Positions 1 to 7,573 of a stretch of 10,268 bases of DNA are shown here, piece after piece. The notes beneath the pieces were generated by a model that worked only from the letters and a program-made list of their open reading frames with translations, searched no databases and was not told the origin of the DNA. The translations under genes and the position numbers were made by a program. The stretch's first letter is position 1. Every line of letters begins with the position of its first letter. Origin of the DNA: Paracoccaceae bacterium (lineage in GTDB: Bacteria; Pseudomonadota; Alphaproteobacteria; Rhodobacterales; Rhodobacteraceae); the NCBI GenBank assembly GCA_007129775.1, contig SKUV01000118.1:1-10268 (forward strand). Reading direction: 5' to 3'.

Positions 1-3000
1 CCAAGGCTGAAGAAGGCCGGATCGAGGGCGAAATCGAAGCCGTCGTCGCCGGCCTGATCTTCCATCGCGATACCGTTCACGCTGACCTCGGTCAGATCGA
101 AGCGGACATCGCGTGGCCCGGCTTGCGGGGTCAGGCCCATGTCGAAGCTCAGCACCGGTGCCTCGAAATCCGTGATCTCCAGATCGGCGCCGCTGAACAC
201 CAGCGATCCCTCGGTGACCGTGAAGCCGGGTGGCACGCTGTCCTCGACATAGGCCAGAAGCGTTTCGTCGAAGCCGAGCGTGAAGGACAGGTCGGTCAGG
301 GCGTCACCACTGACCAGATTGCCATCAACCAGCACGGACACCGTGATCACCCCGCCGGCCTGCACCACTTCCAGATCGAATGCCGGGCCCGAGACCACCG
401 GGCCCGTGATCTCGTAGGTCATATCGGCGAATTGCAGGAAATGGATGTTGGTCAGCGTGTCGGTGCCTTCGTTCATCTCGCTGATGCGCTGGTCGGTCAC
501 CGTGGTGATGCCCGTCCCAATATCGGTGTCGATCAGATAGTCATCCCTGTTCCCGGTGTAGAGCGCCGTATTCTCCCCCTCGCCGCCATCGATCACGTCA
601 TCGCCGAGGCCACCCATCAGGAGGTCGTCACCCTCGCCGCCATAAATCGTGTCGTTGCCGGCGCCGGCGTGCACCTCGATACCCGTGGACAGGCCGCGCA
701 GATCGATCACGTCATCCTGCGCCGTGCCGCGGATCTCGTCGATGTTCTCGCTGGCCAGCCCGCCATACCAGCCGCCGCCCTGCCAGACGATCTGCCCGGG
801 CATCCAGCCATCCGGGTCGGGTGCGTCGTATTCCAGATCGAGCGCGGTATCGCCGGCGGAGAAATCCAGCACCGAGCGCCGGTCCTCGTCGGTCGCGTCC
901 GGACCGAAGCGCGAGTCGTTCAGCGCCACGAAGGTCAGCGAGCCATCGATCAGCTGATCGACCACCATCTTCCAGGCGAAATCGGAATCGCCCCAATGCG
1001 ACACGCTGGCCGAGAAATCCGCGTCACCGTCGATCAACTCGCCATAGGTGATCAACTGATGGGTTTCGCCGCGCTGGAATTCGAAGCCCCAGAACTCGTG
1101 CAAGTCAAGATGGAAGCTGCCGCCCTGCAGATCGAACGTGCCCGTGATTTCCCAGCTTTCGACGCTGCGCGGGGGGTCTTCGAAAGTGCCCGTTGCGCTC
1201 ATCATCGCCCAGTTATCGCCCTGAACGATGGTCAGATCCCCATCGATCACGACCGAATTCGCCCAGCCATGGCTGTCGAGGAAGGCTCCGTGCAGATTGA
1301 CGTTACCCTCGATCTGTGGCGTGCCCGACCATCTCAGCCAGCTTTCTTCGCCGAAATTGAACTCGGCCCCGGCGTTCCCCAGTGTGGCTGCGCCATGGAT
1401 CGACAATTCGCCGACATTGTCGATGTCGCTGTCGCGGTCCGGCGCCTGCGGGTCATGGCCGAACCATGCCCGCTCGATCCCGCTCAGGCTGCTGCCGTCA
1501 CCCCAGATCGAGACCGAGCCTCCCGCCCAGCCCGATGTCGGCTCGTTGAAGCCGCCGACCTGCAGGATCGCCGCACCGCCCAGATCGACGCTGCCGCCGT
1601 CGCTGACGCGCAACTCGCCCATGCCGCCGGTGCCGACATTCACCGTCAGCGCGGTCGGGTTGGTGCCGGGGAGGGCGCGCAAGTCAAGGCTGCCGCCCTC
1701 GGTCACGATCAGCCGGCCCTCGCCGTCCCCGGTGCCGATATCGATCCGGCCCGCACCGAAACCCTCGATCTCGAACCGGCCACCCTGATCGACCATCAAC
1801 TGGCCGTCGCCCGAATCGATGCCGACCTGCATCAGCAACTCACCTGGTGCGCCGGGGACGCCGTTCAGCGCGTCGGGCATATCCACGAGCGAGATCAGAC
1901 CGCCGTTGCGCACATCCAGCGTGCCAGTGCCATCCCCGGCGCCGACCTGCACCGACATGCTGCCGATATCGCGGCTGGCGCCTCCCATGAATTCCGAGGC
2001 ATCCACGGTCACGAAACCGGTCTGCCCGCCGGTGCCGATATGAAATTCGTCGAGCGCGCCCACGGCAAAGGTGCTGCCGTCCTCGATCCACAATTCCGAT
2101 CCCATGCCGAAATAAGTCGCCGCCATCGGATCGGTGCCCAGCCACATGCGGGTGGCATGGCCGGAGGCGATATTGGCCGTGCTCTCTCCCGTCAGCCGGA
2201 ATTCCGACGTGCCGAGCAGGAAATAGGTGACATCAAACCCTGCCACATCGAGGCTGCCGCCGTCGAACAGCGCTTCGAGCGCGCCGCCCATCGAGCCGAA
2301 ATCAAGCTCCGCGCGGCTTTGCTCATTGGCGAAGGGGTCAATGACCCGCAGCGCGCCGCCATCGAGAAAGCTCAAAAAGGCAAGGCCGCCATCCAGACCC
2401 ACCTGAGCCCAGAGATTGGCGTCCAGGTGATCGGCGACCTGCCACGTCACGGTGCTGTTTTCGCCGATCGCGGTCAGGTGGCCCTCGGCCTCGTAGCCGC
2501 CGATATAGATCAGCGGGCCGAAGGCGCTCGTCCCCTCGAAAGTCACCGACGATCCCCCCAGAACGGTGACGGCCCCATCCGGGAACGCCTCCCAAGGGTT
2601 GGTGCCGATATCATAAGTGGTCGACTCGACGGCCAGATCGACCGCGCCCGATTCGATCACCTGCGGCGTCGTGCTGATACTGGCCCCGGGCAGCGATGTG
2701 ACCGCAATATCGGTTCCGGGCGCGAATGGCCCGTCGGTGATCTTGCTGACGGTGGCAAGCCCCGAATCGACCGCGTCCATGAGCGCGCCGAGTTCGGCGA
2801 GGCTGGTCGGGAAAAGCGCCGGGTTTCCGTCGAGGAAATAGGTCGCGTCGAAGAACAGATCGTGATCGTCATCCTCATAGAGGAAGAACAGAAGGTCCAT
2901 GTGGCCCTCGTGCGTGGTCACGCGCACGGCTTCGATCTGGAAGCGGAACGCGGCCTCGCCGTCGATATCCACAAGAAACGGGCGGTCTCCCTGCGGTTCG

Positions 3001-3266
3001 ATGACGAAAAAGTCATCCTCGTCGTCACCGTCGCCGGGCTCGGCATATTCATAGCGGAAAATCGCGCTTTCCGGGTCGCGATAGACCAGCCGCAACTCCG
3101 AGGCCGGGTTGAAGGTGAACTGCTCGTCATCGTCCTCTTCGGTGAGGCTGATCCCGGTCAGTTGCACCAGATAGCCGCCGTTCGATCCCAGAACACCCGC
3201 CGCCTGGGATGTGCCGTCCTGTGCGGTCCAGAAACGCTCCGAAACCGAGTTCGCTGCATGTGCCAT
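1..3266 (-). CDS. Large RTX-type calcium-binding secreted protein (3' end outside window)
   Basis: The frame starts at ATG 3266-3264 behind GGGAGAG (3271-3277) and stays open for 1088 codons to the window edge, so the C-terminus is missing. There is no N-terminal signal peptide. Residues 1-180 are acidic (runs such as EEDDDE and GDGDDEDD) and match no family I recognise. About residues 405-575 hold five copies of a glycine-rich repeat of the form VGxGxGxGxLxVxxGGxxxL, resembling T5SS/PEP-CTERM-associated repeats and probably forming a beta-helix. Residues 868-903 hold four RTX nonapeptides (GAGNDTIYG, GEGDDLLMG, GLGDDVIDG, then a degenerate one), followed by a serralysin-like C-terminal segment with LTNIHFLQFAD. 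About residues 955-1050 (LSFTLGFDETLLAYVED) look cohesin-like. RTX proteins are exported by type I secretion with a C-terminal signal, which would lie outside the window. An extracellular or surface adhesin role is inference. No secretion or enzyme genes are next to it. Confidence 0.85.
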   Translation of the reverse strand, partial: MAHAANSVSERFWTAQDGTSQAAGVLGSNGGYLVQLTGISLTEEDDDEQFTFNPASELRLVYRDPESAIFRYEYAEPGDGDDEDDFFVIEPQGDRPFLVDIDGEAAFRFQIEAVRVTTHEGHMDLLFFLYEDDDHDLFFDATYFLDGNPALFPTSLAELGALMDAVDSGLATVSKITDGPFAPGTDIAVTSLPGASISTTPQVIESGAVDLAVESTTYDIGTNPWEAFPDGAVTVLGGSSVTFEGTSAFGPLIYIGGYEAEGHLTAIGENSTVTWQVADHLDANLWAQVGLDGGLAFLSFLDGGALRVIDPFANEQSRAELDFGSMGGALEALFDGGSLDVAGFDVTYFLLGTSEFRLTGESTANIASGHATRMWLGTDPMAATYFGMGSELWIEDGSTFAVGALDEFHIGTGGQTGFVTVDASEFMGGASRDIGSMSVQVGAGDGTGTLDVRNGGLISLVDMPDALNGVPGAPGELLMQVGIDSGDGQLMVDQGGRFEIEGFGAGRIDIGTGDGEGRLIVTEGGSLDLRALPGTNPTALTVNVGTGGMGELRVSDGGSVDLGGAAILQVGGFNEPTSGWAGGSVSIWGDGSSLSGIERAWFGHDPQAPDRDSDIDNVGELSIHGAATLGNAGAEFNFGEESWLRWSGTPQIEGNVNLHGAFLDSHGWANSVVIDGDLTIVQGDNWAMMSATGTFEDPPRSVESWEITGTFDLQGGSFHLDLHEFWGFEFQRGETHQLITYGELIDGDADFSASVSHWGDSDFAWKMVVDQLIDGSLTFVALNDSRFGPDATDEDRRSVLDFSAGDTALDLEYDAPDPDGWMPGQIVWQGGGWYGGLASENIDEIRGTAQDDVIDLRGLSTGIEVHAGAGNDTIYGGEGDDLLMGGLGDDVIDGGEGENTALYTGNRDDYLIDTDIGTGITTVTDQRISEMNEGTDTLTNIHFLQFADMTYEITGPVVSGPAFDLEVVQAGGVITVSVLVDGNLVSGDALTDLSFTLGFDETLLAYVEDSVPPGFTVTEGSLVFSGADLEITDFEAPVLSFDMGLTPQAGPRDVRFDLTEVSVNGIAMEDQAGDDGFDFALDPAFFSL
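558..665 (-). repeat. Four tandem RTX calcium-binding nonapeptide repeats
   Basis: Residues 868-903 of the large protein read as four 9-residue units with the pattern GGxGxDxUx. The first three are near canonical (N871-D872, D880-D881 and D889-D890 are the calcium-binding acidic pairs). The fourth, GEGENTALY, has lost the pattern after its glycines. In this family such units wind into a calcium-filled parallel beta-roll that folds outside the cell. Confidence 0.85.
1540..2055 (-). repeat. Glycine-rich ~20-residue repeat block in the RTX protein
   Basis: Five recognisable units lie at roughly residues 405-575: IGTGGQTGFVTVDASEFMGG, VGAGDGTGTLDVRNGGLISL, VGIDSGDGQLMVDQGGRFEI, IGTGDGEGRLIVTEGGSLDL and VGTGGMGELRVSDGGSVDL. 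They are separated by variable linkers. The pattern resembles the T5SS/PEP-CTERM-associated repeat of autotransporters and exported proteins. The assignment rests on pattern only. Boundaries are approximate. Confidence 0.6.
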
Positions 3267-3278
3267 GATGCTCTCCCA

Positions 3279-3302
3279 CCTGCCTGAAGGCCCCAAGGCA
3301 GG
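3279..3302 (-). other. Hairpin next to the RTX gene ribosome binding site
   Basis: CCTGCCT (3279-3285) and AGGCAGG (3296-3302) form a perfect 7-bp stem with a 10-nt loop. On the minus strand the stem ends directly before the TGGGAGAG ribosome binding sequence, so it could affect translation start. Structure seen; function inferred. Confidence 0.4.
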
Positions 3303-3330
3303 CCACCCGCCACCCGGGTTGCCTGCTGGC

Positions 3331-3365
3331 CTTGTCGCCTCGGACAAGCCAAGCCTTCTTGTCCG
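3331..3365 (-). promoter_or_regulatory. Two mutually exclusive hairpins in the RTX gene leader
   Basis: GACAAG at 3343-3348 can pair with CTTGTC at 3331-3336 (6-nt loop). Extended to CGGACAAG (3341-3348), it can instead pair with CTTGTCCG at 3358-3365 (8-bp stem, 9-nt loop). Both cannot form together. The layout is like an attenuator or switch, but no uridine tract follows, so function is unproven. Confidence 0.35.
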
Positions 3366-3372
3366 GCACAGA

Positions 3373-3378
3373 GACTAG
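3373..3378 (-). promoter_or_regulatory. Possible -10 element of the RTX gene promoter
   Basis: TAGTCT on the minus strand keeps the T1, A2 and T6 positions of TATAAT. Its centre lies 32 bp downstream of the centre of the FNR-type palindrome, the spacing expected when FNR binds at -41.5. Three of six matches is weak on its own. Confidence 0.3.
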
Positions 3379-3400
3379 GCAGGGGCTGAGGGCGCCTGCT

Positions 3401-3414
3401 TTGATCCGCGTCAA
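3401..3414 (-). promoter_or_regulatory. FNR/FnrL-type binding site
   Basis: TTGATCCGCGTCAA fits the FNR-family consensus TTGAT-N4-ATCAA with one mismatch in ten half-site positions; the symmetry extends outward to CTTTGAT...GTCAAAG (3399-3416). It lies about 135 bp upstream of the RTX gene ATG and about 145 bp downstream of idi, so the RTX gene is the natural target. Related regulators (DNR/NnrR, FixK) share this consensus and cannot be told apart by sequence. Confidence 0.6.
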
Positions 3415-3546
3415 AGTCGGATCCGTTAAGCCCATGACGCAGCGTCGCGTCGCCAAACGGTCAGGGCGAGGGACGCCGCAGTGCGCGATCCGCGCATGTC
3501 ACGGCGCGCGATCGCTTCGGTTTCAGGGGGCTTTTGGCAGGTGACT

Positions 3547-3574
3547 GCCTCGGGCCTTCAGGCCCGGGCGAGGC
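3547..3574 (-). terminator. Hairpin at the end of idi, possible terminator
   Basis: GGGCC (3552-3556) and GGCCC (3561-3565) pair around a 4-nt loop, with outer arms GCCTC (3547-3551) and GAGGC (3570-3574) and a 4-nt bulge. The stem overlaps the idi stop codon (3558-3560). No U-tract follows, so it may pause polymerase or protect the mRNA 3' end rather than be a classical intrinsic terminator. Confidence 0.4.
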
Positions 3575-4088
3575 TGCCAAAGATCGCTTCCTTGTGGCGA
3601 TCCATGTAGATGCGCAGCCACGGCGTATACCGCTCCGGGTGGCGCGCGGTATCGGCGGCCAGTTCGTAAAGCCCGATCCATCGCGTCGCCATCACCTCGT
3701 CAGGGTCGGGCGCAATCGTCATGCCCGGCATTGCGAAGGCCACGAAGATGTCCACCAGTTCGTGTTCGATCAGCCCGCCGCCCACATCGGCGCGGTATTC
3801 CACCCGGTCACGATGGTTGGGGTAAAGACCGGTGATCCCCAACTCCTCGCGCAGGCGGCGGGTCGCGCAATCGGCCGGCCGCTCGCCCCAGTCGGGATGG
3901 GTGCAGCAGGTATTCGCCCAAAGCCCCGGCGTGTGATACTTGCCCTGCGCCCGCTGCTGCAGCAGCACCTTCTCGCCCTCCAGAACGAACACCGACACGG
4001 CCTTGTGCCGCAGGCCGCGGCGATGCACCTCCAGCTTGTCGACGGGGGTGAGGGTGCCGTCCACCCATGCCGGGATCTGCGCGTTCAT
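3558..4088 (-). CDS. idi: Isopentenyl-diphosphate delta-isomerase, type I
   Basis: This 176-residue cytosolic Nudix-fold enzyme interconverts isopentenyl and dimethylallyl diphosphate, supplying the C5 starter for carotenoids and the bacteriochlorophyll tail. Visible landmarks by alignment with the E. coli enzyme are the catalytic cysteine C62 in NTCCTHP with metal ligand H64, further likely metal ligands H22 and H28, a degenerate Nudix box (G68...RRLREELGI, 77-85), Y98, and the acidic pair E108/E110 in IEHE. W157 matches the conserved TPW/SPW tryptophan. The length matches the R. capsulatus photosynthesis-cluster protein (orf176). ATG 4088-4086 overlaps the bchP stop codon as ATGA. No clear Shine-Dalgarno sequence is visible, so translational coupling to bchP is likely. 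The frame can be read further upstream to 4637, but that part lies antiparallel to nothing useful and inside bchP, so I reject the longer start. Confidence 0.96.
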   Translation of the reverse strand: MNAQIPAWVDGTLTPVDKLEVHRRGLRHKAVSVFVLEGEKVLLQQRAQGKYHTPGLWANTCCTHPDWGERPADCATRRLREELGITGLYPNHRDRVEYRADVGGGLIEHELVDIFVAFAMPGMTIAPDPDEVMATRWIGLYELAADTARHPERYTPWLRIYMDRHKEAIFGSLARA

Positions 4089-5272
4089 GTGTAAAGCGGG
4101 CGGACGAGCCCGGTCAGATGGGCGAGGTTCTTCAGCCCGATCTTGATATGCGCCAGCGGGCGCGCCTTGACGAGGCTCTTGTTCATATAGGCCTCGAAGG
4201 TCAGCCGCTGCACGTCGATATCGTGGCACAGGGAAACGAAGCGCTCGCGCCGTTCGTCGGATTTGTAATAGGCATCCTGCATGGCGCGCAGGATCTTGAA
4301 GACGTTCTTGTGCTCTTTCATGAAGAGCTTTCGCGCAAGCGCCAGATCGCGGGCCTTGCCCGAGGCGAGCGCGGCCTGCGTCGCAGTGGCCGCCGCGCGC
4401 CCGCCGGCCATGGCGTAAAAGATGCCCTCGCCCGAGGAAGGCGCGACCACGCCGGCGGCGTCGCCCGCCAACACCACATCGGCACCATTGTCCCAGCGCT
4501 CCATCGGATGGAGCGGGATCGGCGCGCCCTCGCGCCGGATCGTGGCGCAGTCCGACAGGCCCGAGGCCGCGCGAAGCGCCTTGGTCGCCGCCTTCAGGTC
4601 GATCCCGTCGACGCCGGTGCCCATGCCCACGCTGCACGATCCGCCATGGGGAAAGACCCAGCCGTAGAAATCGGGCGAGATCGCCCCGTCATAAACCACG
4701 TCGCAGCGCAGCGGATCGTAATCGGCCGCGCCCGGCTCGGGCGGTGCGATGATCTCGTGATAGGCGATGACATAAGGGATCTTGTCGCCCCCGGGCACCT
4801 CCTGCCGGGCCACGCCCGAGCGGGCACCATCGGCGCCGATGACATAGCGGGTGGCCAGGGCGCGCTCCTCGCCGCTGTCCTTGTCGCGATAGATCACGCG
4901 GGTGCCGCCGCCCTCGCGATCGATCCCTAGGAAGGTGCCGGTATGCCGCTCGGCCCCCGCCTCGGCCGCGCGCTCGCGCAGGTATTCGTCGAAATGCTCG
5001 CGGTCGACCATACCGACAAAGCCCCCCTCGATGGGGATGTCGACCTTGCGACCGGTGGGCGAGATCATCCGCGCGGTTGTGATCTTGGCCACAAGCTGAT
5101 CATCGGGGATCGCGAAATCCTTGATCGCGCGGGGCGGGATCGCGCCGCCGCAGGGTTTGATCCGCCCGGCGCGGTCGATCAGGGCGACGCGGTGGCCGGC
5201 CCGGGCCAGGTCTTCGGCGGCGGTGGCGCCCGAAGGCCCGCCGCCCACAACGACGACATCAAGTTTCATCAT
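4085..5272 (-). CDS. bchP: Geranylgeranyl-bacteriochlorophyll reductase
   Basis: BchP is a flavoprotein that reduces three double bonds of the geranylgeranyl tail to give phytylated bacteriochlorophyll a; it may also act on geranylgeranyl diphosphate. The 395-residue product starts with a dinucleotide-binding motif (VVVVGGGPSGATAAEDL, about 6-22), followed by GADGARSG (146-153) and the second FAD motif AGDAAGVVAPSSGEGI (269-284), all typical of the geranylgeranyl reductase family. Length is that of Rhodobacter BchP. Two ATG codons are adjacent (5272 and 5269). The first lies 7 nt after GGGGAG (5280-5285) and is preferred. The gene begins 4 bp after the stop of the PucC-like gene and ends in a 4-bp overlap with idi, so it is mid-operon. 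It is very unlikely to be anything else. Confidence 0.96.
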   Translation of the reverse strand: MMKLDVVVVGGGPSGATAAEDLARAGHRVALIDRAGRIKPCGGAIPPRAIKDFAIPDDQLVAKITTARMISPTGRKVDIPIEGGFVGMVDREHFDEYLRERAAEAGAERHTGTFLGIDREGGGTRVIYRDKDSGEERALATRYVIGADGARSGVARQEVPGGDKIPYVIAYHEIIAPPEPGAADYDPLRCDVVYDGAISPDFYGWVFPHGGSCSVGMGTGVDGIDLKAATKALRAASGLSDCATIRREGAPIPLHPMERWDNGADVVLAGDAAGVVAPSSGEGIFYAMAGGRAAATATQAALASGKARDLALARKLFMKEHKNVFKILRAMQDAYYKSDERRERFVSLCHDIDVQRLTFEAYMNKSLVKARPLAHIKIGLKNLAHLTGLVRPLYT

Positions 5273-5276
5273 GGGT

Positions 5277-6584
5277 TCACTCCCCGGCGATGACGCCCAT
5301 ACGGGCAGGTGGCGCGCGGCCTTCCATGATGCGCGCGGCCATCACGGCGGCGGCGAGGAAGATCAGCGCTTCGACAAGAAAGACGGTTCCGAAGGCGCTT
5401 GCGTCCGAGCCCATGGCGCGGCGCAGGATATCGGCCAGCGCGGCGCCGGCCAGCCCGCCAAAGCCCGCTGCAATGGCCTGCGCAGCGCCCCAGAGGCCCA
5501 TCCGCGTGCCTTCGCGGCGTGCGCGCCCGCGCCCGGCAAGTGCCATCATCGACCCGATCGCCGCGACGGCGAACATGCCGTTGAAAAAGCCCAGCGTGAT
5601 GACAGCGGGCACCAGCGCGGCCTGCATGCCGGACGTGCCGATGGCGGAAATCGCGGCCAGCGCGCCGGCCGAGCCGATGCAACCCGCCACCACCCAGTTG
5701 CGCAGGCAGCCCCGGCGCAGCCCGGTGGCCACGATCCCCACGGTGATCATGCCGAGGAAGACCCCGCCATTCTGCGCGCCCGAGAGCGAGGTCGTCTGCC
5801 CCGGGGTCAGGGCGAAGACGAGGCCGGCGAAGGGCTCCATGATCAGTTCCTGCATGAAATAGGCGGTCATGGACAGGAAGACGAAGATGGTGAAGTTGCG
5901 CGCGTCCCGCTCGCCCCAGACCTCGGCTAGCCCATCGCGAAAGCGCATCCTGTCCTGCGCGGGCAGGGCGGGGATGCGGGCACCACGTTCGATCCCCCAG
6001 ATCGCACCGCAGGTCACCACGAAAGCCCCGCCTGTGACGATCCCGACGATCACCAGCATCCGCGCGTGGCTGTAGGGGTCGAGGAAGGCGCCCACGGTGA
6101 TCGCCGTCACGGCGATGCCGAAAATCATCATCAGCCATGTGATGGAAGCCGCCGCCGGGCGGCGGTGTTCGGCCGTGGCCGTCGCCATCAGCGCCAGAAG
6201 CGAGGTGCCCGAGGCGCCCACCCCCATGCCGATGATCGCATAGGCCACGATGGCCAGCGCGAAGCCCGCCGCGAAACGCCATTCCAGCACCGGCACCGCC
6301 AGCGCTGCCAGCCACGCCCCCAGCGCCAGCATCCCCATGCCTGCGATGATCCAGCGGGTGCGGTTGCCGCCGGTATCGGACAGAAAGCCCCAGTTCGGCC
6401 GGGTGATCTGCACCCCGTAATGCAGCGCGACCAGAAAGCCTGGCAGCACCGCGGGCAGGGCAAGCTCCACCACCATCAGGCGGTTGAGTGTGGAGGTCAT
6501 CAGCACCACGATCGCCCCGAGGCAAAGCTGCACCAGCCCCAGCCGGACGATCGAAACCCACGTCAGATGGCGCAAACCGGTCAT
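5277..6584 (-). CDS. PucC/LhaA-family membrane protein (orf428/Bch2-like)
   Basis: The 435-residue product is a polytopic inner-membrane protein of the major facilitator fold, in the bacteriochlorophyll-delivery (PucC/LhaA) family. Members help assemble light-harvesting complexes or handle bacteriochlorophyll. Evidence is the N-terminus VRLGLVQLCLGAIVVLMTST, the family-typical HYGVQITRPNWGFLSDTGGN (about 55-74), and about a dozen hydrophobic segments. Its position between bchG and bchP is that of R. capsulatus orf428. I chose ATG 6584-6582, which overlaps the bchG stop as ATGA and gives the family length. The frame is open 60 codons further upstream, but that part is an out-of-frame reading of bchG. 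The specific substrate is not known from sequence. Whether it moves pigment or assists complex assembly is an inference from family members. Confidence 0.92.
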   Translation of the reverse strand: MTGLRHLTWVSIVRLGLVQLCLGAIVVLMTSTLNRLMVVELALPAVLPGFLVALHYGVQITRPNWGFLSDTGGNRTRWIIAGMGMLALGAWLAALAVPVLEWRFAAGFALAIVAYAIIGMGVGASGTSLLALMATATAEHRRPAAASITWLMMIFGIAVTAITVGAFLDPYSHARMLVIVGIVTGGAFVVTCGAIWGIERGARIPALPAQDRMRFRDGLAEVWGERDARNFTIFVFLSMTAYFMQELIMEPFAGLVFALTPGQTTSLSGAQNGGVFLGMITVGIVATGLRRGCLRNWVVAGCIGSAGALAAISAIGTSGMQAALVPAVITLGFFNGMFAVAAIGSMMALAGRGRARREGTRMGLWGAAQAIAAGFGGLAGAALADILRRAMGSDASAFGTVFLVEALIFLAAAVMAARIMEGRAPPARMGVIAGE

Positions 6585-7498
6585 GCCGCCCCCAGCGAAC
6601 GAATGGCGAAAGCGGTGATCATCATGCCCAGCACGTAAAGGCTGACACCGGTGGCGTTGTACCATGGCGCGCGGGCCTTTGGGTCGCGCAGCAGCACGGA
6701 CATGGCGTAGAATTGCAGGATCAGCGCGATCACGATGAAAAAGCCGAACCACGGCCGATCCCACCAGAACAGCAGCCCGATCACCGCGACCTGCGGCACC
6801 GCCATGATCCAGCAGGCGACCCGCGCCGCGCGTTCGGGGCCGAGCGTGACTGGCAGCGAATTCACGCCCATCTGTCGGTCACCCTCCAGCGCCTTGAAAT
6901 CGTTGAGCGTCATGATGCCATGGGCACCGAGACCGTAGAGGATGGCGACGATCACCACCTCGGGTGACGGCGCCCCCACGGCCAGAACCGCCGCGCCGGT
7001 GAACCATGGCAAGGTTTCGTAGGACAGCCCCACGAGCCCCGGCCCCCACCAGCCCGAGCGTTTCAGCCGCACCGGTTCAGCCGAATAGGCCCAAGCCGCG
7101 GCGACGCCCAACACCGTCGCGCCAAAGCCCCACGGCCCGAGAAACCAGCCCATCACCAGCGCCAGCCCCGACATCGCCAGCGCGATCCACAGCCCCCAGC
7201 GGCCCGGGATCCGGCCCGAGGGAATCGGGCGGTGCGGCTCGTTGATGGCGTCCACATGTCGGTCGCACCAATCGTTGGCAGCCTGACTCATGCCACAGAC
7301 GACCGGACCGGCCAGCAAGACGCCCAGAAGCACCAGAAACCAGGCCGACAGCGGCGATACCCCGCTGGAGACCACGCCGCACAGATAGGCCCACATCGGC
7401 GGGAACCATGTGATCGGCTTGATCAGTTCCAACATCGCCGAGGGCTCGGGGATGCGGCGCTCAGCCGGCCGGGGGTGTAAATCTTGCATGACACTCAT
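6581..7498 (-). CDS. bchG: Bacteriochlorophyll a synthase (esterifying prenyltransferase)
   Basis: BchG joins geranylgeranyl (or phytyl) diphosphate to bacteriochlorophyllide a in the cytoplasmic membrane. The 305-residue protein is a UbiA-superfamily prenyltransferase with multiple membrane segments. The first diphosphate-binding motif is NDWCDRHVDAINEPHRPIPSG (75-95, D76, D79 and D83), and the second is NDFKALEGD (199-207). The conserved block LELIKPITWFPPMWAYLCG (about 23-41) is characteristic of BchG. ATG 7498 is preferred because the MSV...LHPR start resembles R. capsulatus BchG; no good Shine-Dalgarno sequence precedes it, and ATG 7489 is an alternative. The gene heads the bchG–pucC-like–bchP–idi operon. 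A PpsR-type palindrome covers codons 2-8 and another lies about 80 bp upstream of the ATG, so repression under oxygen is likely. Confidence 0.97.
   Translation of the reverse strand: MSVMQDLHPRPAERRIPEPSAMLELIKPITWFPPMWAYLCGVVSSGVSPLSAWFLVLLGVLLAGPVVCGMSQAANDWCDRHVDAINEPHRPIPSGRIPGRWGLWIALAMSGLALVMGWFLGPWGFGATVLGVAAAWAYSAEPVRLKRSGWWGPGLVGLSYETLPWFTGAAVLAVGAPSPEVVIVAILYGLGAHGIMTLNDFKALEGDRQMGVNSLPVTLGPERAARVACWIMAVPQVAVIGLLFWWDRPWFGFFIVIALILQFYAMSVLLRDPKARAPWYNATGVSLYVLGMMITAFAIRSLGAA
7476..7493. promoter_or_regulatory. PpsR/CrtJ-type operator overlapping the bchG start
   Basis: TGTAAATCTTGCATGACA matches TGT-N12-ACA exactly. It lies inside the first codons of bchG (start codon 7498-7496). 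A repressor here could act as a roadblock or as a second contact for the upstream site; the centres are 98 bp apart. Pattern seen; binding inferred from the PpsR/CrtJ consensus. Confidence 0.65.
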
Positions 7499-7573
7499 GG
7501 CGTCAAGTGAACATCACACTTCGGGATCAGGCAAGCCCTTTTGCGGCCCTGCGACCCGCTGACGCGAAAAAAA

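Noticed and set aside
123..3287. Plus-strand open frame of 1054 codons
   Set aside because: It is codon-aligned antisense to the RTX gene, has no known domain, and the minus strand shows RTX repeats, a ribosome site and protein-like patterns.
3417..3546. A gene or RNA in the idi–RTX gap
   Set aside because: Frames are short and arginine-rich without a ribosome site, and no tRNA-like or other RNA pattern is seen.
5269..6561. Minus-strand frame of 430 codons
   Set aside because: It is a shifted reading of the PucC-like gene and gives a G/R/A-rich sequence with no membrane segments.
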